DNA of 64,000 nucleotides from Humitalea rosea (GTDB lineage Bacteria; Pseudomonadota; Alphaproteobacteria; Acetobacterales; Acetobacteraceae): positions 33,607 to 97,606 of the forward strand of contig NZ_QKYU01000020.1 of NCBI RefSeq assembly GCF_003253705.1, written 5' to 3'. Positions 39,320-48,337 of the stretch are shown piece after piece; within the stretch, counting starts at the first letter, position 1; every line of letters begins with the position of its first letter. The position numbers and the translations under genes were made by a program. The notes below the pieces were generated by a model that made no database searches, was not told where the DNA came from, and saw nothing but the letters and a program-made list of their open reading frames with translations.

Positions 39320-39341
39320 AACGCGTGACGGAACACAACCG

Positions 39342-40688
39342 ATGTCCAATCCCGGCGAGGCCGACCTCACGCCGATCACTTCGCCGCGCCAATTGGCAGA
39401 TTGGTTCGCAGCCGGCTCCAAACCGCGCGCCGATTGGCGAATCGGCACCGAGCACGAGAAATTCGGGTTTCGCCGCAGCGATCTGTCAGCGCCGGCCTAT
39501 GACGGGCCGGATGGCATCCGCGCGATGCTGGAGGGCATCCAGGCGCTCGGCTGGGCACCGATTCTCGACAATGGCAATGTCATCGGACTGACGCGGGGGG
39601 AGGCCTCGGTCTCCCTGGAACCCGGTGGCCAGTTCGAGCTCTCGGGCGCGCCTTTGGCCAGCCTGCACGACACCGCATCCGAACTCGCCGCCCATCTGGC
39701 GGAGGTGCGCCAGGTCGCCGAACCGCTCGGCCTCGGCTTCGCGCCCCTTGGCTTCCGCCCGCTGGCGACGCGGGAGGAAGTGCCGTGGATGCCGAAATCC
39801 CGCTACGCCATCATGCGCGGCTACATGCCGCGGGTGGGCGCCATGGGGCTCGACATGATGCTGCGCACCTGCACGGTGCAGGTGAACCTCGATTTCGGCG
39901 ACGAGGCCGATATGGCCGAGAAGCTGCGCCTGTCCCTGGCCTTGCAGCCGCTGGCGACGGCGCTCTTCGCGAATTCCCCCTTCATCGAAGGCAAGCCCTC
40001 CGGCTTCCGGACGCTGCGCGGCCGGGTCTGGACCGAGACCGATCCTGACCGCACCGGCATCCCGACCTGCGTGTGGGAGCCGGGGTTCGGCTTCGAGAGC
40101 TTCGCGGAATTCGTGCTCGACGTGCCGATGTATTTCGTGATGCGGGAGGGCAAGTTCATCGACGCCTCCGGCGCCTCCTTCCGCGAGTTCATCGCCAAGG
40201 GGCTGGCGGGCCACCCGGGTGTCGAGGCGACCATGGGCGATTGGGCCGACCATGTGACGACCGTCTTCACCGATGTGCGGCTGAAGCGGTTCCTGGAGAT
40301 GCGTGGCGCCGATGCCGGCAGCCCCGAGATGATGGTGGCACAATCCGCGCTCTGGACCGGGTTGCTCTATGATGACGCGGCCCAGAAGGCGGCCTTCGCG
40401 TTGATCCGCGACTGGAGCCTGGAGGAGACCAGGGCCTTGCGCCGCGCCGTGCCGCGCGACGCGCTGACCGCCAGCATGCACGGCCGGTCCTTGGCCGACA
40501 TTGGCCGCGACGTGCTGGCCATCGCCCGTGGGGGGTTGGTGGCGCGGGGCCTCGACGAGGCCCCGCTGCTGGCGCCGCTGGACGCGATCATCGCCAGCGG
40601 CGAGACCCAGGCCGACGTCTGGCTGCGACGGTATCACTCCGTCTGGGGCGGCGACGTCTCCCGCATCTTCACCGAAGCTGCGGTCTGA
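39342..40688 (+). CDS. gshA: Glutamate-cysteine ligase (plant/alphaproteobacterial type)
   Basis: 448 residues of the plant-type GCS2 family: WRIGTEHEKFGF at the start (glutamate-binding acid residues), VSLEPGGQFELSG, MRTCTVQVNLDF and NSPFIEGKPSGFRTLRGRVWTETDPDRTG. It makes gamma-glutamylcysteine, the first step to glutathione. The size and motifs differ from the E. coli GshA class. It follows rsmE by 22 bases, an arrangement common in alphaproteobacteria, and its 3' end overlaps a convergent gene by 20 bases. Confidence 0.94.
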   Translation: MSNPGEADLTPITSPRQLADWFAAGSKPRADWRIGTEHEKFGFRRSDLSAPAYDGPDGIRAMLEGIQALGWAPILDNGNVIGLTRGEASVSLEPGGQFELSGAPLASLHDTASELAAHLAEVRQVAEPLGLGFAPLGFRPLATREEVPWMPKSRYAIMRGYMPRVGAMGLDMMLRTCTVQVNLDFGDEADMAEKLRLSLALQPLATALFANSPFIEGKPSGFRTLRGRVWTETDPDRTGIPTCVWEPGFGFESFAEFVLDVPMYFVMREGKFIDASGASFREFIAKGLAGHPGVEATMGDWADHVTTVFTDVRLKRFLEMRGADAGSPEMMVAQSALWTGLLYDDAAQKAAFALIRDWSLEETRALRRAVPRDALTASMHGRSLADIGRDVLAIARGGLVARGLDEAPLLAPLDAIIASGETQADVWLRRYHSVWGGDVSRIFTEAAV

Positions 40689-41187
40689 CCCCGCCGCCCG
40701 CCGCGACACGCCAGACCGGCGTCGGCATGGCCGAGGCATTGTGGTGCGCGACCTGCCAGCGCCCATCCTCGAATTCATAGACAAAGGTGTAGCGGGCGGG
40801 CATCTCGGCGGTGCTGCCCGGCCGGTTGCCGCGAAGCGTGAAGACATAGACGCCGACGTCATAAGCGACGTTGCAGCTCTGCACGATGGTGCGGGAGACG
40901 ATGCTGCCGCTGGGCTGCCGCCGCAGGAACTCCTCGAAATAGTCGCGGATCGCCTCGATGCCGACCCGCGGTTCGTCGGCGGTGGCCGCCAGCAGGATGG
41001 CATCGGGCGCGTAGCGGGCGGCGACGGTATCGGCGTCGCCGGTCGCCAACGCCGCATTCCAGAGGTCAAAGAACCCCGCGACCTCGGCATCGGTAACCGG
41101 AGCGCAGGAGGGCGGCATGTCAGCCCGGGCGAGGCTGGGTGCCGACACGGCAAGGGCTAAGGCGAGAAAGCAGCTCCAACGGCGCAT
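40669..41187 (-). CDS. Exported SgcJ/EcaC-type NTF2-fold protein
   Basis: 172 residues: a signal peptide (MRRWSCFLALALAVSAPSLARA) and an NTF2-like/DUF4440 domain with FDLWNAALATGDADTVAARYAPDAILL, GIEAIRDYFEEFL and ARYTFVYEFEDGRWQVAHHNAS. Such domains form small cone-shaped ligand pockets or association domains; the function here is unknown. AAAGGATC precedes the ATG. Its last 20 bases overlap the convergent gshA. Confidence 0.8.
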   Translation of the reverse strand: MRRWSCFLALALAVSAPSLARADMPPSCAPVTDAEVAGFFDLWNAALATGDADTVAARYAPDAILLAATADEPRVGIEAIRDYFEEFLRRQPSGSIVSRTIVQSCNVAYDVGVYVFTLRGNRPGSTAEMPARYTFVYEFEDGRWQVAHHNASAMPTPVWRVAAGGGVRPQLR

Positions 41188-41252
41188 GTCCGATCCTTTC
41201 GATGACGGCCGAAGTCTGCGGCACGGTCATTGACAGGACGTAAAGACCCACA

Positions 41253-41927
41253 TCACCCAAACGCGATCAGCCCCACCCCCGAGATCCCGCTGACCACCAG
41301 GATCACCGGCCGCAGCCGCGGCCCGGTCAGCCAGGCCCGCGCCGGCCGCGCCAGCAGCACCCCTATCGCGAGCCCGGGCAGCAGGGTCAGCGTCAGCCAG
41401 AGTTCCGCCACCCCGAACCGCCCGGCCAGCGCCGCCACGGGCACGATCATCGCATAGGCGATCAGCCAGAACAGCCCGAGCACGCCCCGCACCGCCGTTG
41501 CCGGCAGGTGCGACACCGCCAGCGCCATCAGGGGCCCATGCACCCCGGAAAACCCGCCCATGGCGCCGGAGATGAAGCCGGCGCCGAACAGGATCGGCGG
41601 GCTGGGTCGCAGCCGCGGCACCAGCACCGCCAGCATCACCGCGACCAGGATCACGACGCCGAAGCCACGCCGGCTCGCAAGGGCGGGGGCGGCGGCAGCC
41701 AGGCCCATCCCAAGCGCGGTGCCCAGAGCCAGCCCCGCCACCGACCAGCCCAGGATACCCTTGGGCACCGAGCGCACATCCGCGCGCCATTGCCCGAACA
41801 TCAGAAGGGCGCCGACGGCCAGCAGAGGCCCGGGCACGAAGCGCGGGTCCAGCGCCACCAGCGGCGGCACCGCCACCATCGACAGGCCAAGCCCGGCCGC
41901 CAACTGCACCACCGTCGCCGCCACCAT
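41253..41927 (-). CDS. TSUP/TauE-SafE family membrane permease
   Basis: A 224-residue, very hydrophobic protein with the TSUP repeat signature GFISGAMGGFSGVHGPLMALAV and about seven membrane segments. The family exports or imports sulfur compounds such as sulfite or taurine-derived anions. The ATG at 41927 may be late: the frame is open back to a stop at 41978, with only CTG candidates, and the first membrane helix looks cut by the ATG. The gene follows tldD by 22 bases on the same strand. Confidence 0.82.
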   Translation of the reverse strand: MVAATVVQLAAGLGLSMVAVPPLVALDPRFVPGPLLAVGALLMFGQWRADVRSVPKGILGWSVAGLALGTALGMGLAAAAPALASRRGFGVVILVAVMLAVLVPRLRPSPPILFGAGFISGAMGGFSGVHGPLMALAVSHLPATAVRGVLGLFWLIAYAMIVPVAALAGRFGVAELWLTLTLLPGLAIGVLLARPARAWLTGPRLRPVILVVSGISGVGLIAFG

Positions 41928-41949
41928 CGCGACGGTGGCGATCAGCGCA

Positions 41950-43383
41950 TCAACGAGCAGCGGTGCCGCCGACCGTCAGCCCATCCATGCGCATGGTCGG
42001 CTGCCCGACGCCGACCGGCACGCCCTGGCCATTCTTGCCGCAGGTGCCGACGCCGGCATCCAGCGCCATGTCATGCCCGACCATGCTGACCTTGGTCAGC
42101 GCCGAAGGCCCGTCGCCGATCAAGGTCGCGCCCTTCACCGGCGCGCCGATCTTGCCGTTCTCGATCAGATAGGCTTCCGAGGCGCTGAACACGAATTTGC
42201 CGCTGGTGATGTCCACCTGCCCCCCGCCGAAGTTCACGGCGTAGAGCCCGTTCTTCACCGAGGCGATGATCTCCGCCGGATCATGCTCGCCGTTCATCAT
42301 CACCGTATTGGTCATGCGCGGCATCGGGATATGGGCATGGCTCTGGCGGCGGCCATTGCCGGTGGGGGCGACGCCCATCAGCCGGGCGTTCTGCCGGTCC
42401 TGGATGAAGCCGACCAATATGCCGTCATCGATCATCACCGTGCGACCGGAGGGTGTGCCCTCGTCATCGACGGTCAGGCTGCCGCGACGGTCGGGGATGG
42501 TGCCGTCATCGACCACCGTCACGCCCGGGGCCGCGATCCGCTGCCCCAGCAAGCCTGCGAAGGCCGAGGTCTTCTTTCGGTTGAAATCGCCTTCCAGCCC
42601 ATGGCCGATCGCCTCGTGCAGCAGGATGCCGGGCCAGCCCGAGCCCAGCACGACCGTCATCTCGCCGGCCGGCGCAGGCACGGCGTCGAGATTCAGCACC
42701 GCCTGGCGCAGCGCCTCGGCCACCGCGGCGCGCCAGACCTCAGGCGTGGTCACGCGGGCATAGGTGAACCGGCCGCCCGTGCCATAGGAGCCGGTTTCCC
42801 GCCTCCCATCCTGCTCGACCACCACCGAGACATTCAAGCGCACCAGCGGTCGCAGATCGGCGACCTCCGCACCATCGGCCCGGATGATGCGCACGGCCTG
42901 CCATTCGCCCGACAGGTTCGCCATCACCTGGGTCACGCGGGAATCGCTGGCGCGGGCGAAAACGTCCATTTCGGCCAGCAGCGCGGCCTTGGCGGGGAAA
43001 TCCATCGCCTCCAGCGGATTGGCGGGATCATACAGGCGCAGATTGGTCGCGCGCGGACCGACCGCGACGCTGCCGGCTTCACCCGGCCGGGCCGCGCGGA
43101 CGGTGGCGGCGGCGCGGGTCAGCGCGGCCTCGCTGATCTCCCCGGCATGGGCATAGGCGGCGGTTTCCCCCGAAACCCCGCGCAGGCCAAAGCCGCGGCT
43201 GGTGTCGAAACTGGCGCTGCGGATGCGGCCGTCTTCCAGCGAGGTCGATTCGCTCTGCCGGTATTCCAGGAACAGCTCGCCATCCTCCTGCCCTTCCAGC
43301 GCCTGGCGGGTCAGGCGGCGGGCGGCATCGGGGTCCATATCGGCGAAGAACAGCCGATCGGTGGCGCTGATGGCATCGGTCAT
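41950..43383 (-). CDS. tldD: TldD metalloprotease subunit
   Basis: A 477-residue TldD with the zinc-binding H256ExxxH261 (LLHEAIGHGLEGD), a GRIRSASFDTSRGFGLRGV substrate-cleft segment, and the C-terminal GLYAVNFGGGQVDITSGKFVFSASEAYLIENGKIG. With TldE/PmbA it forms a heterodimer that degrades unfolded peptides and matures microcin- or RiPP-like substrates. No pmbA gene is in the window. The start overlaps the sensor kinase stop by 4 bases, so it is translationally coupled to that gene. Confidence 0.94.
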   Translation of the reverse strand: MTDAISATDRLFFADMDPDAARRLTRQALEGQEDGELFLEYRQSESTSLEDGRIRSASFDTSRGFGLRGVSGETAAYAHAGEISEAALTRAAATVRAARPGEAGSVAVGPRATNLRLYDPANPLEAMDFPAKAALLAEMDVFARASDSRVTQVMANLSGEWQAVRIIRADGAEVADLRPLVRLNVSVVVEQDGRRETGSYGTGGRFTYARVTTPEVWRAAVAEALRQAVLNLDAVPAPAGEMTVVLGSGWPGILLHEAIGHGLEGDFNRKKTSAFAGLLGQRIAAPGVTVVDDGTIPDRRGSLTVDDEGTPSGRTVMIDDGILVGFIQDRQNARLMGVAPTGNGRRQSHAHIPMPRMTNTVMMNGEHDPAEIIASVKNGLYAVNFGGGQVDITSGKFVFSASEAYLIENGKIGAPVKGATLIGDGPSALTKVSMVGHDMALDAGVGTCGKNGQGVPVGVGQPTMRMDGLTVGGTAAR

Positions 43384-45659
43384 GGGGATGCTCCGTCTTC
43401 TTCGGCGGCCAGAGAGGCCGCGGGAATGGTAAGAATGGCCAAGGTGCCCTGCCCCGGCTGGCTTTGGAGCCGCAGGTCGAAGCCCATGGCCCGAGACAGC
43501 GTGCGGGCCAGATGCAGCCCGAGACCGGAGCCACCGAAGCGGCGGGCCAAAGTGGTTTCCAGTTGCACGAAGGGCTCGAAGGCGCGGGCAAGATCCTCGG
43601 GCGCAATGCCGATCCCGGTGTCGCTGATGGTGATCGCGAGATCGGGTCCCGCCATCGCCGCGGCAAGGGTGACGGTGCCACCGGATTCGGTGAATTTCAC
43701 AGCGTTGGTCAGCAGGCCTTGCAGCACCTGCCGCAGCCGCTTCTCATCCGCCAGGATGCGCGGCAGCCCGGGCGGGAGGTCGAGCGCCAGGGTCAGTCCC
43801 GCCTCGGCCGCCTGGCTCCGGGCGACGCGGGCCACGGCCTGGAGTGCCGAATAGACGTCCAGCCGCGCGGCGCCGGCGGAAAGGACGACCGCCTCGGCGC
43901 GGGCGATATCCAGGATGTCATCGATCAGTGACAGCAGATGCCGCCCGGCATCGTTGATCGCGCGGATGAATTCCTCGGATTCCGCGGCGCCCACCGCAGG
44001 CCCTCCCCCCGCATTGCGGGCCAGCAGCGCATCCGAAAAGCCGATCACCGCATTCAGCGGCGTCCGCAACTCATGCGTCATGGTGGTCAGGAAGCGCGAC
44101 TTGGCGCGGCTTGCATCCTCCGCCGCATCCTTGGCGCGCTGAAGCTCGGCGCGAACGCGCCGGTCCTCGGTGACATCGGTGAGGGTGCGGACGAAGCCGC
44201 CATCCGGGGTGGGCTCGGTCGTGATCTCGACCACCGAGCCGTCCGGCCGGGTCCTGACGTAGCGCCCCGGCCCGAAGATGTGGGGCCGCGTCGCGGTGAA
44301 TGCGGCCGCGGCCTCCGGCGAGCCGAATTCGCCCCGCTCAGCCTGCGCGCGGCGGATATCCTCGATGGTACGCCCCGCCCACATCTCATCGGTATCGAGC
44401 CCGGTCAGCCGGCTTGCCAGGGCATTGGCGGCAATGAGCCGGCCCTCGCGGTCAAAGAGGGAGATGCCGCTGCGCGAGTTCTCCAGCATCACCTGCTGAC
44501 GCAGCGCCTGCTCCCGGGCCTGCCGCTGCGCCTCGTGCAGGGCGGTGATATCGCTGATGACGGCGACATGGCCGCCATCAGGCAAGCGGGTGAAACGGCC
44601 GACCAGGGTGGTGCCATCCGCCCGCGTGCGCATCCACTCGCTCTGCCCCTCCGTCATCCAGGCGTAGCGGCGCCGACGAACCTCCTCGATCGGCATGTCG
44701 CCGTATTCGCCGGCGGCATGGCGGCGGGCGATCAGGGTATCAAGATGTTCGCCGAGCGTCGGTCCGGCATCGGCCAGCAGCCGCTTGCAGGCCTCATTCA
44801 GCATGGTCACGCGCCGGTCGGAGCCATATACGGCCACGCCGTACGGAAGCGCCGCCAACACCGCATCGAGCAAGGTGGCACGCTGCCGTGCGTCATCCTC
44901 GGCGCGCTTCAACTCGGTCAGATCATCGACCTCGATGATGAAACCGCCGTCGCTGGTTGGCTTGGAGGTGACGCGGATCACCTCGCCATTCGGCCTCTCC
45001 CGCATCTGCTGCTGCGGCAGGCCGCGGTCGGTGCCGATGCGGCGCAGCACGAAGTCAGGATCGTCCAGATTGCCGTATTCGCCGCGGGCGGCCAGCAGCG
45101 CGAAAACCTCGGGCAGGCTCATGCCGGCATGTATTCCGCCCGGCGGGGCGCCGATCAGGTTGGCATAGGCAGGGTTGAGCAAGGTCAGCCGCCGGTCCGG
45201 GCCGTAAACGCCGACACCCTCTCGCAGCTGGTCGAGCACCCCCTGGCTGGCGCGCGCCATCGCCATCGCTTCCGATTCCGCGCGGACGAAGGCGGTGACA
45301 TCGCTGACGATGCTGGTAAAGCCGCCGGTGGGCAACGGCTCGTTGCAGAATTCCAACGCGCGCCCGAGGGTGGTTCGCACCACCCGGCGCGACGCCTTGC
45401 TGCGGTCCATCCGCATCACCGTGGCAACCCGCGCCTCTGGATCGCCCGGGCCGAAAACGCCGTGATAGGCGTAGAGCGTGACGATATCGCGCAGCGACGT
45501 GCCGATCGGCAGGCTGTCCTCCGCGAGTTTCGCGTGCAGCACCGGCGGGTTGGTGAGAAAGATCAGCCGGTGCTCGGCATCGTAGATCGCGAGGCAGACC
45601 GGCAGATGTGCCAGCGCCTCCAGCAACTCGTCCGGCACCGGACGGATCCGCTTCGTCAT
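43380..45659 (-). CDS. Cytoplasmic multi-PAS sensor histidine kinase
   Basis: 759 residues with four tandem PAS-like domains over about 10-510, each ending in a phrase like SDVTAF or DDLTEL. The HisKA domain has phosphoacceptor His529 (MTHELRTPLNAVIGFSDALL), and the HATPase domain has LLTNAVKF, ISDTGIGIAPEDL and FGGSGLGLHLA. No membrane segments are visible, so it senses a cytoplasmic or redox signal. No response regulator adjoins it. It overlaps ctaA upstream and tldD downstream by 4 bases each, an unusual place for a sensor kinase. Confidence 0.92.
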   Translation of the reverse strand: MTKRIRPVPDELLEALAHLPVCLAIYDAEHRLIFLTNPPVLHAKLAEDSLPIGTSLRDIVTLYAYHGVFGPGDPEARVATVMRMDRSKASRRVVRTTLGRALEFCNEPLPTGGFTSIVSDVTAFVRAESEAMAMARASQGVLDQLREGVGVYGPDRRLTLLNPAYANLIGAPPGGIHAGMSLPEVFALLAARGEYGNLDDPDFVLRRIGTDRGLPQQQMRERPNGEVIRVTSKPTSDGGFIIEVDDLTELKRAEDDARQRATLLDAVLAALPYGVAVYGSDRRVTMLNEACKRLLADAGPTLGEHLDTLIARRHAAGEYGDMPIEEVRRRRYAWMTEGQSEWMRTRADGTTLVGRFTRLPDGGHVAVISDITALHEAQRQAREQALRQQVMLENSRSGISLFDREGRLIAANALASRLTGLDTDEMWAGRTIEDIRRAQAERGEFGSPEAAAAFTATRPHIFGPGRYVRTRPDGSVVEITTEPTPDGGFVRTLTDVTEDRRVRAELQRAKDAAEDASRAKSRFLTTMTHELRTPLNAVIGFSDALLARNAGGGPAVGAAESEEFIRAINDAGRHLLSLIDDILDIARAEAVVLSAGAARLDVYSALQAVARVARSQAAEAGLTLALDLPPGLPRILADEKRLRQVLQGLLTNAVKFTESGGTVTLAAAMAGPDLAITISDTGIGIAPEDLARAFEPFVQLETTLARRFGGSGLGLHLARTLSRAMGFDLRLQSQPGQGTLAILTIPAASLAAEEDGASP

Positions 45660-46723
45660 CCCCGCCGCAGCCCGTGCATCGCGGCCAGCACGGCTGCCAG
45701 GACCACGACCGCGACGGCCTGGTGCAGCGTGCCCAGTCCAGCCGGCACCACATGCAGCAGCGTCGTGACGCCAAGCCCGTATTGCACCAGCACCGCAGCC
45801 CCAAGCACCAGCAGGGCCGAACGGGCGAATCCCGGCGGCAGACGTAGCCAGCCGAGGCCGACCGCAGTCAGCACGGTCACCGCCGTCAGGCTCGCGAGCA
45901 GGCGATGATTGAACTGCACCGTGGCGATATCCGCGGTCAGGCTATGCCAGCCCTCGGCCAGGTAGCCGCGCGGCACCCATTGCCCGTCCATGAGCGGCCA
46001 GGTGTTGAAGTCGAACCCGGCCCGCAGCCCGGCGACGAAGCCGCCCGCCAGCAGGGTCAGCACCACGAGCCCCGCCGCCGCATGCACCAGCATCGCGACA
46101 CCCGAAGCACCGGCCGGCCGGCCCCGCGCCGGCCGCAGCAGCGACAGCGCCGTCCAGAACAGCACCGAGAACAGCAGCAGCGCGAGCGCCAGATGCAGCA
46201 CCAGACGGTAGGGCGAGACCGTGGTGCGATCGGCCTCGAAGCCGCTGGCGACCATGAACCAGCCGACGCCACCCTGCGCACCGCCGAGAAGCAGCAGCAC
46301 GACAAGCCGCGGACCCAGCCCCGGCGGGACCCGCCCGCGCAGCCAGAACACCACCAGTGGCACCGAAAAGGCGAGGCCGATCATCCGGCCCCAGAAGCGG
46401 TGGGTCCATTCCAGCCAGAATATCCGCCGGAAACCTTCGATCCCGAACCCCGCGTTGACCAGGGCGTATTGAGGAATTTCGCGATAGAGCGCGTAGAGGC
46501 GCTGCCATTCTGCCTCGGACATCGGCGGCAGGCTGCCTGACAGCGGCGCCCATTCCATGATCGACAGGCCCGAGCCGGTCAGCCGTGTGGCCCCGCCAAG
46601 TGCCACCATGATCCAGACGAGGACGCAGACCACCAACAGCCATAGGACAACGGCGCGACGGTTTCGCGTCGCCGGGTCGGATGGCTGTCTGGCGGGAGCG
46701 GCCGGAGGGGCATCGAAAGGCAT
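45656..46723 (-). CDS. ctaA: Haem A synthase
   Basis: A 355-residue CtaA/Cox15 with eight membrane segments. The conserved GGATRLTGSGLSIMEW, EWTHRFWGRMIG, RLVLHLALAL and QFNHRLLA carry the paired haem-ligand histidines, and a last LGTLHQAVA provides another. It oxidises the C8 methyl of haem O to a formyl group, producing haem A for aa3 oxidases. ATG at 46723 gives the usual length; upstream in-frame codons look non-conserved. The stop overlaps the sensor kinase start by 4 bases. Confidence 0.94.
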   Translation of the reverse strand: MPFDAPPAAPARQPSDPATRNRRAVVLWLLVVCVLVWIMVALGGATRLTGSGLSIMEWAPLSGSLPPMSEAEWQRLYALYREIPQYALVNAGFGIEGFRRIFWLEWTHRFWGRMIGLAFSVPLVVFWLRGRVPPGLGPRLVVLLLLGGAQGGVGWFMVASGFEADRTTVSPYRLVLHLALALLLFSVLFWTALSLLRPARGRPAGASGVAMLVHAAAGLVVLTLLAGGFVAGLRAGFDFNTWPLMDGQWVPRGYLAEGWHSLTADIATVQFNHRLLASLTAVTVLTAVGLGWLRLPPGFARSALLVLGAAVLVQYGLGVTTLLHVVPAGLGTLHQAVAVVVLAAVLAAMHGLRRG

Positions 46724-46908
46724 GGAAGAGCTATATACGATCTGATGCATCTTCTGCACACGCTGCTGGAGGATCATCTGTCCCGCATCAGGCAGCGCGG
46801 TCACGGCTTGCCATCGGAGAACAGGCATCGCCGGCCTGGCGGAACTTGCCGACCCCGCCCCCCCCTGCTACCGCCCGCCGGCCCCCAAGCAGAAAAGCCG
46901 CCGCTCTT

Positions 46909-47658
46909 TTGAATCCCAGCCTCACCCCCTCGCCGCTGTTGCTCTCGGTCGTCATTCCCATGCGGAACGAGGCGACGAATGCCGGACCGCTGCTGGCCGA
47001 GATCACCGCCGCCCTGGGCGGCCTCGCCTATGAGGTGATCTGCGTCGATGACGGCGGGACGGACGGCACCGATGCCGTGCTGGCGCTGGCTGCCGCCGCG
47101 GACCCGCGCATACGGGGGCTGCGGCACGTCGCCTCCTGCGGCCAATCGGCGGCGATCGTCTCGGGTGTGCGGGTGGCGCGGGGCGACTGGATCGCCACCC
47201 TGGATGGCGATGGCCAGAACGATCCCGCGGATATTCCCCGTCTGTTGGCCCGCGCCCAGGCCGAGGGCCTTAGCGGCGCCGCGGGCGTGCTGGTCGCCGG
47301 CCACCGCGTCAATCGACGCGACACCAGGGTCAAGCGGCTGACCAGCCGCGTCGCCAATGCGGTGCGGGCGCGGCTGTTGGGCGATGCGACCCCGGATACC
47401 GGCTGCGGGTTGAAGGTCTTCGGCCGGCAGTTGTTCCTCGACCTGCCCGCCTTCGACCACATGCACCGCTACCTGCCGGCGCTGGCGCTGCGCGCCGGCG
47501 CGGTGGTGGTCAGCGAGGCGGTCAATCATCGCCCCCGCCTGCGCGGGATCAGCAATTACGGGACGCTGGACCGCCTGCTGGTCGCCTTCATGGATCTGGT
47601 CGGGGTGATCTGGCTGCAGCGCCGCTGGAAACGGCCGGTCGCGACGCCCTTGCCATGA
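46909..47658 (+). CDS. GT2 glycosyltransferase, dolichol-phosphate-mannose-synthase-like
   Basis: A 249-residue GT-A enzyme: LSVVIPMRNEATNAGPLLAEI, VDDGGTDGT, and TLDGDGQNDPADIP (DxD-like), then GHRVNRRDTRVKRLTSRVANAVR and DTGCGLKVF. This resembles polyprenyl-phosphate glycosyltransferases such as ArnC/DPM1 without the membrane anchor. TTG at 46909 is the best start by family length; the upstream frame is proline-rich filler. It is divergent from ctaA and forms a pair with the TVP38-type gene 10 bases downstream, both probably serving envelope lipid or glycan handling. Confidence 0.83.
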   Translation: MNPSLTPSPLLLSVVIPMRNEATNAGPLLAEITAALGGLAYEVICVDDGGTDGTDAVLALAAAADPRIRGLRHVASCGQSAAIVSGVRVARGDWIATLDGDGQNDPADIPRLLARAQAEGLSGAAGVLVAGHRVNRRDTRVKRLTSRVANAVRARLLGDATPDTGCGLKVFGRQLFLDLPAFDHMHRYLPALALRAGAVVVSEAVNHRPRLRGISNYGTLDRLLVAFMDLVGVIWLQRRWKRPVATPLP

Positions 47659-47668
47659 ATCCGGGGCC

Positions 47669-48337
47669 ATGAATCCGGCGCTGCTGCGCGCGATCCTGCT
47701 GGCGGTGGGTCTGGCGGCGGCAGGCTGGCTGCTGCGGCTGATCGGCGTGGCACCGGGTACCGAACTCGCTGATCGCTACCTCAGCGGCGGCGGCCTGGCG
47801 GCTGAGGCACTGTTTCTGGCCGCCGGCAGCATCGCCACGGCGATCGGCGTGCCGCGGCAGGCGATGGCCTTCGTCGGCGGCTATGCCTTTGGCGCGGCGC
47901 TCGGCAGCGCGCTGGCGCTGGTGGCCCAGGTCCTGGGCGCGGCGGCGGCGTTCTGGTGGGCGCGGATCGTGGCGCGGGACTGGGCGGAACGACGCCTGTC
48001 GGGCCGGTTCGGGCCGCGCCTGCGGCCCTTGCGCGATGCGATGGCGGAAAACCCCTTTGGCGCCACGCTGGCGTTACGTTTGCTGCCTATCGGCAACAAC
48101 CTCGCACTGAACCTCCTGGCCGGGATGGCCGGGATCGCGGCACTGCCCTTCCTGGCCGGGTCGGCACTTGGCTTCGTGCCGCAGACCGTCGTCTTCGCGC
48201 TTCTGGGCAAGGGCATTCGCGTCGATGGCGCCTGGCAGATGGTACTGGCGGTGGGGTTGTTCGTGGTGGCGGCCCTGATCGGCTGGGCGCTGCTGCGGCG
48301 GCACCGCACCGGCCGCGCCATGGGCGACCAGGGCTAG
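47669..48337 (+). CDS. TVP38/TMEM64 (DedA-like) family membrane protein
   Basis: 222 residues with about five hydrophobic segments and the family core: IATAIGVPRQAMAFVGGYAFGAALG, then RLLPIGNNLALNLLAGMAGIAALPFLAGSALGFVP. Related DedA/TVP38 proteins act as lipid scramblases or flippases (including polyprenyl phosphate and phospholipids), which fits its pairing with a polyprenyl-phosphate-type GT2. The exact substrate is not known. Its 3' end overlaps the convergent SDR gene by 4 bases. Confidence 0.82.
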   Translation: MNPALLRAILLAVGLAAAGWLLRLIGVAPGTELADRYLSGGGLAAEALFLAAGSIATAIGVPRQAMAFVGGYAFGAALGSALALVAQVLGAAAAFWWARIVARDWAERRLSGRFGPRLRPLRDAMAENPFGATLALRLLPIGNNLALNLLAGMAGIAALPFLAGSALGFVPQTVVFALLGKGIRVDGAWQMVLAVGLFVVAALIGWALLRRHRTGRAMGDQG

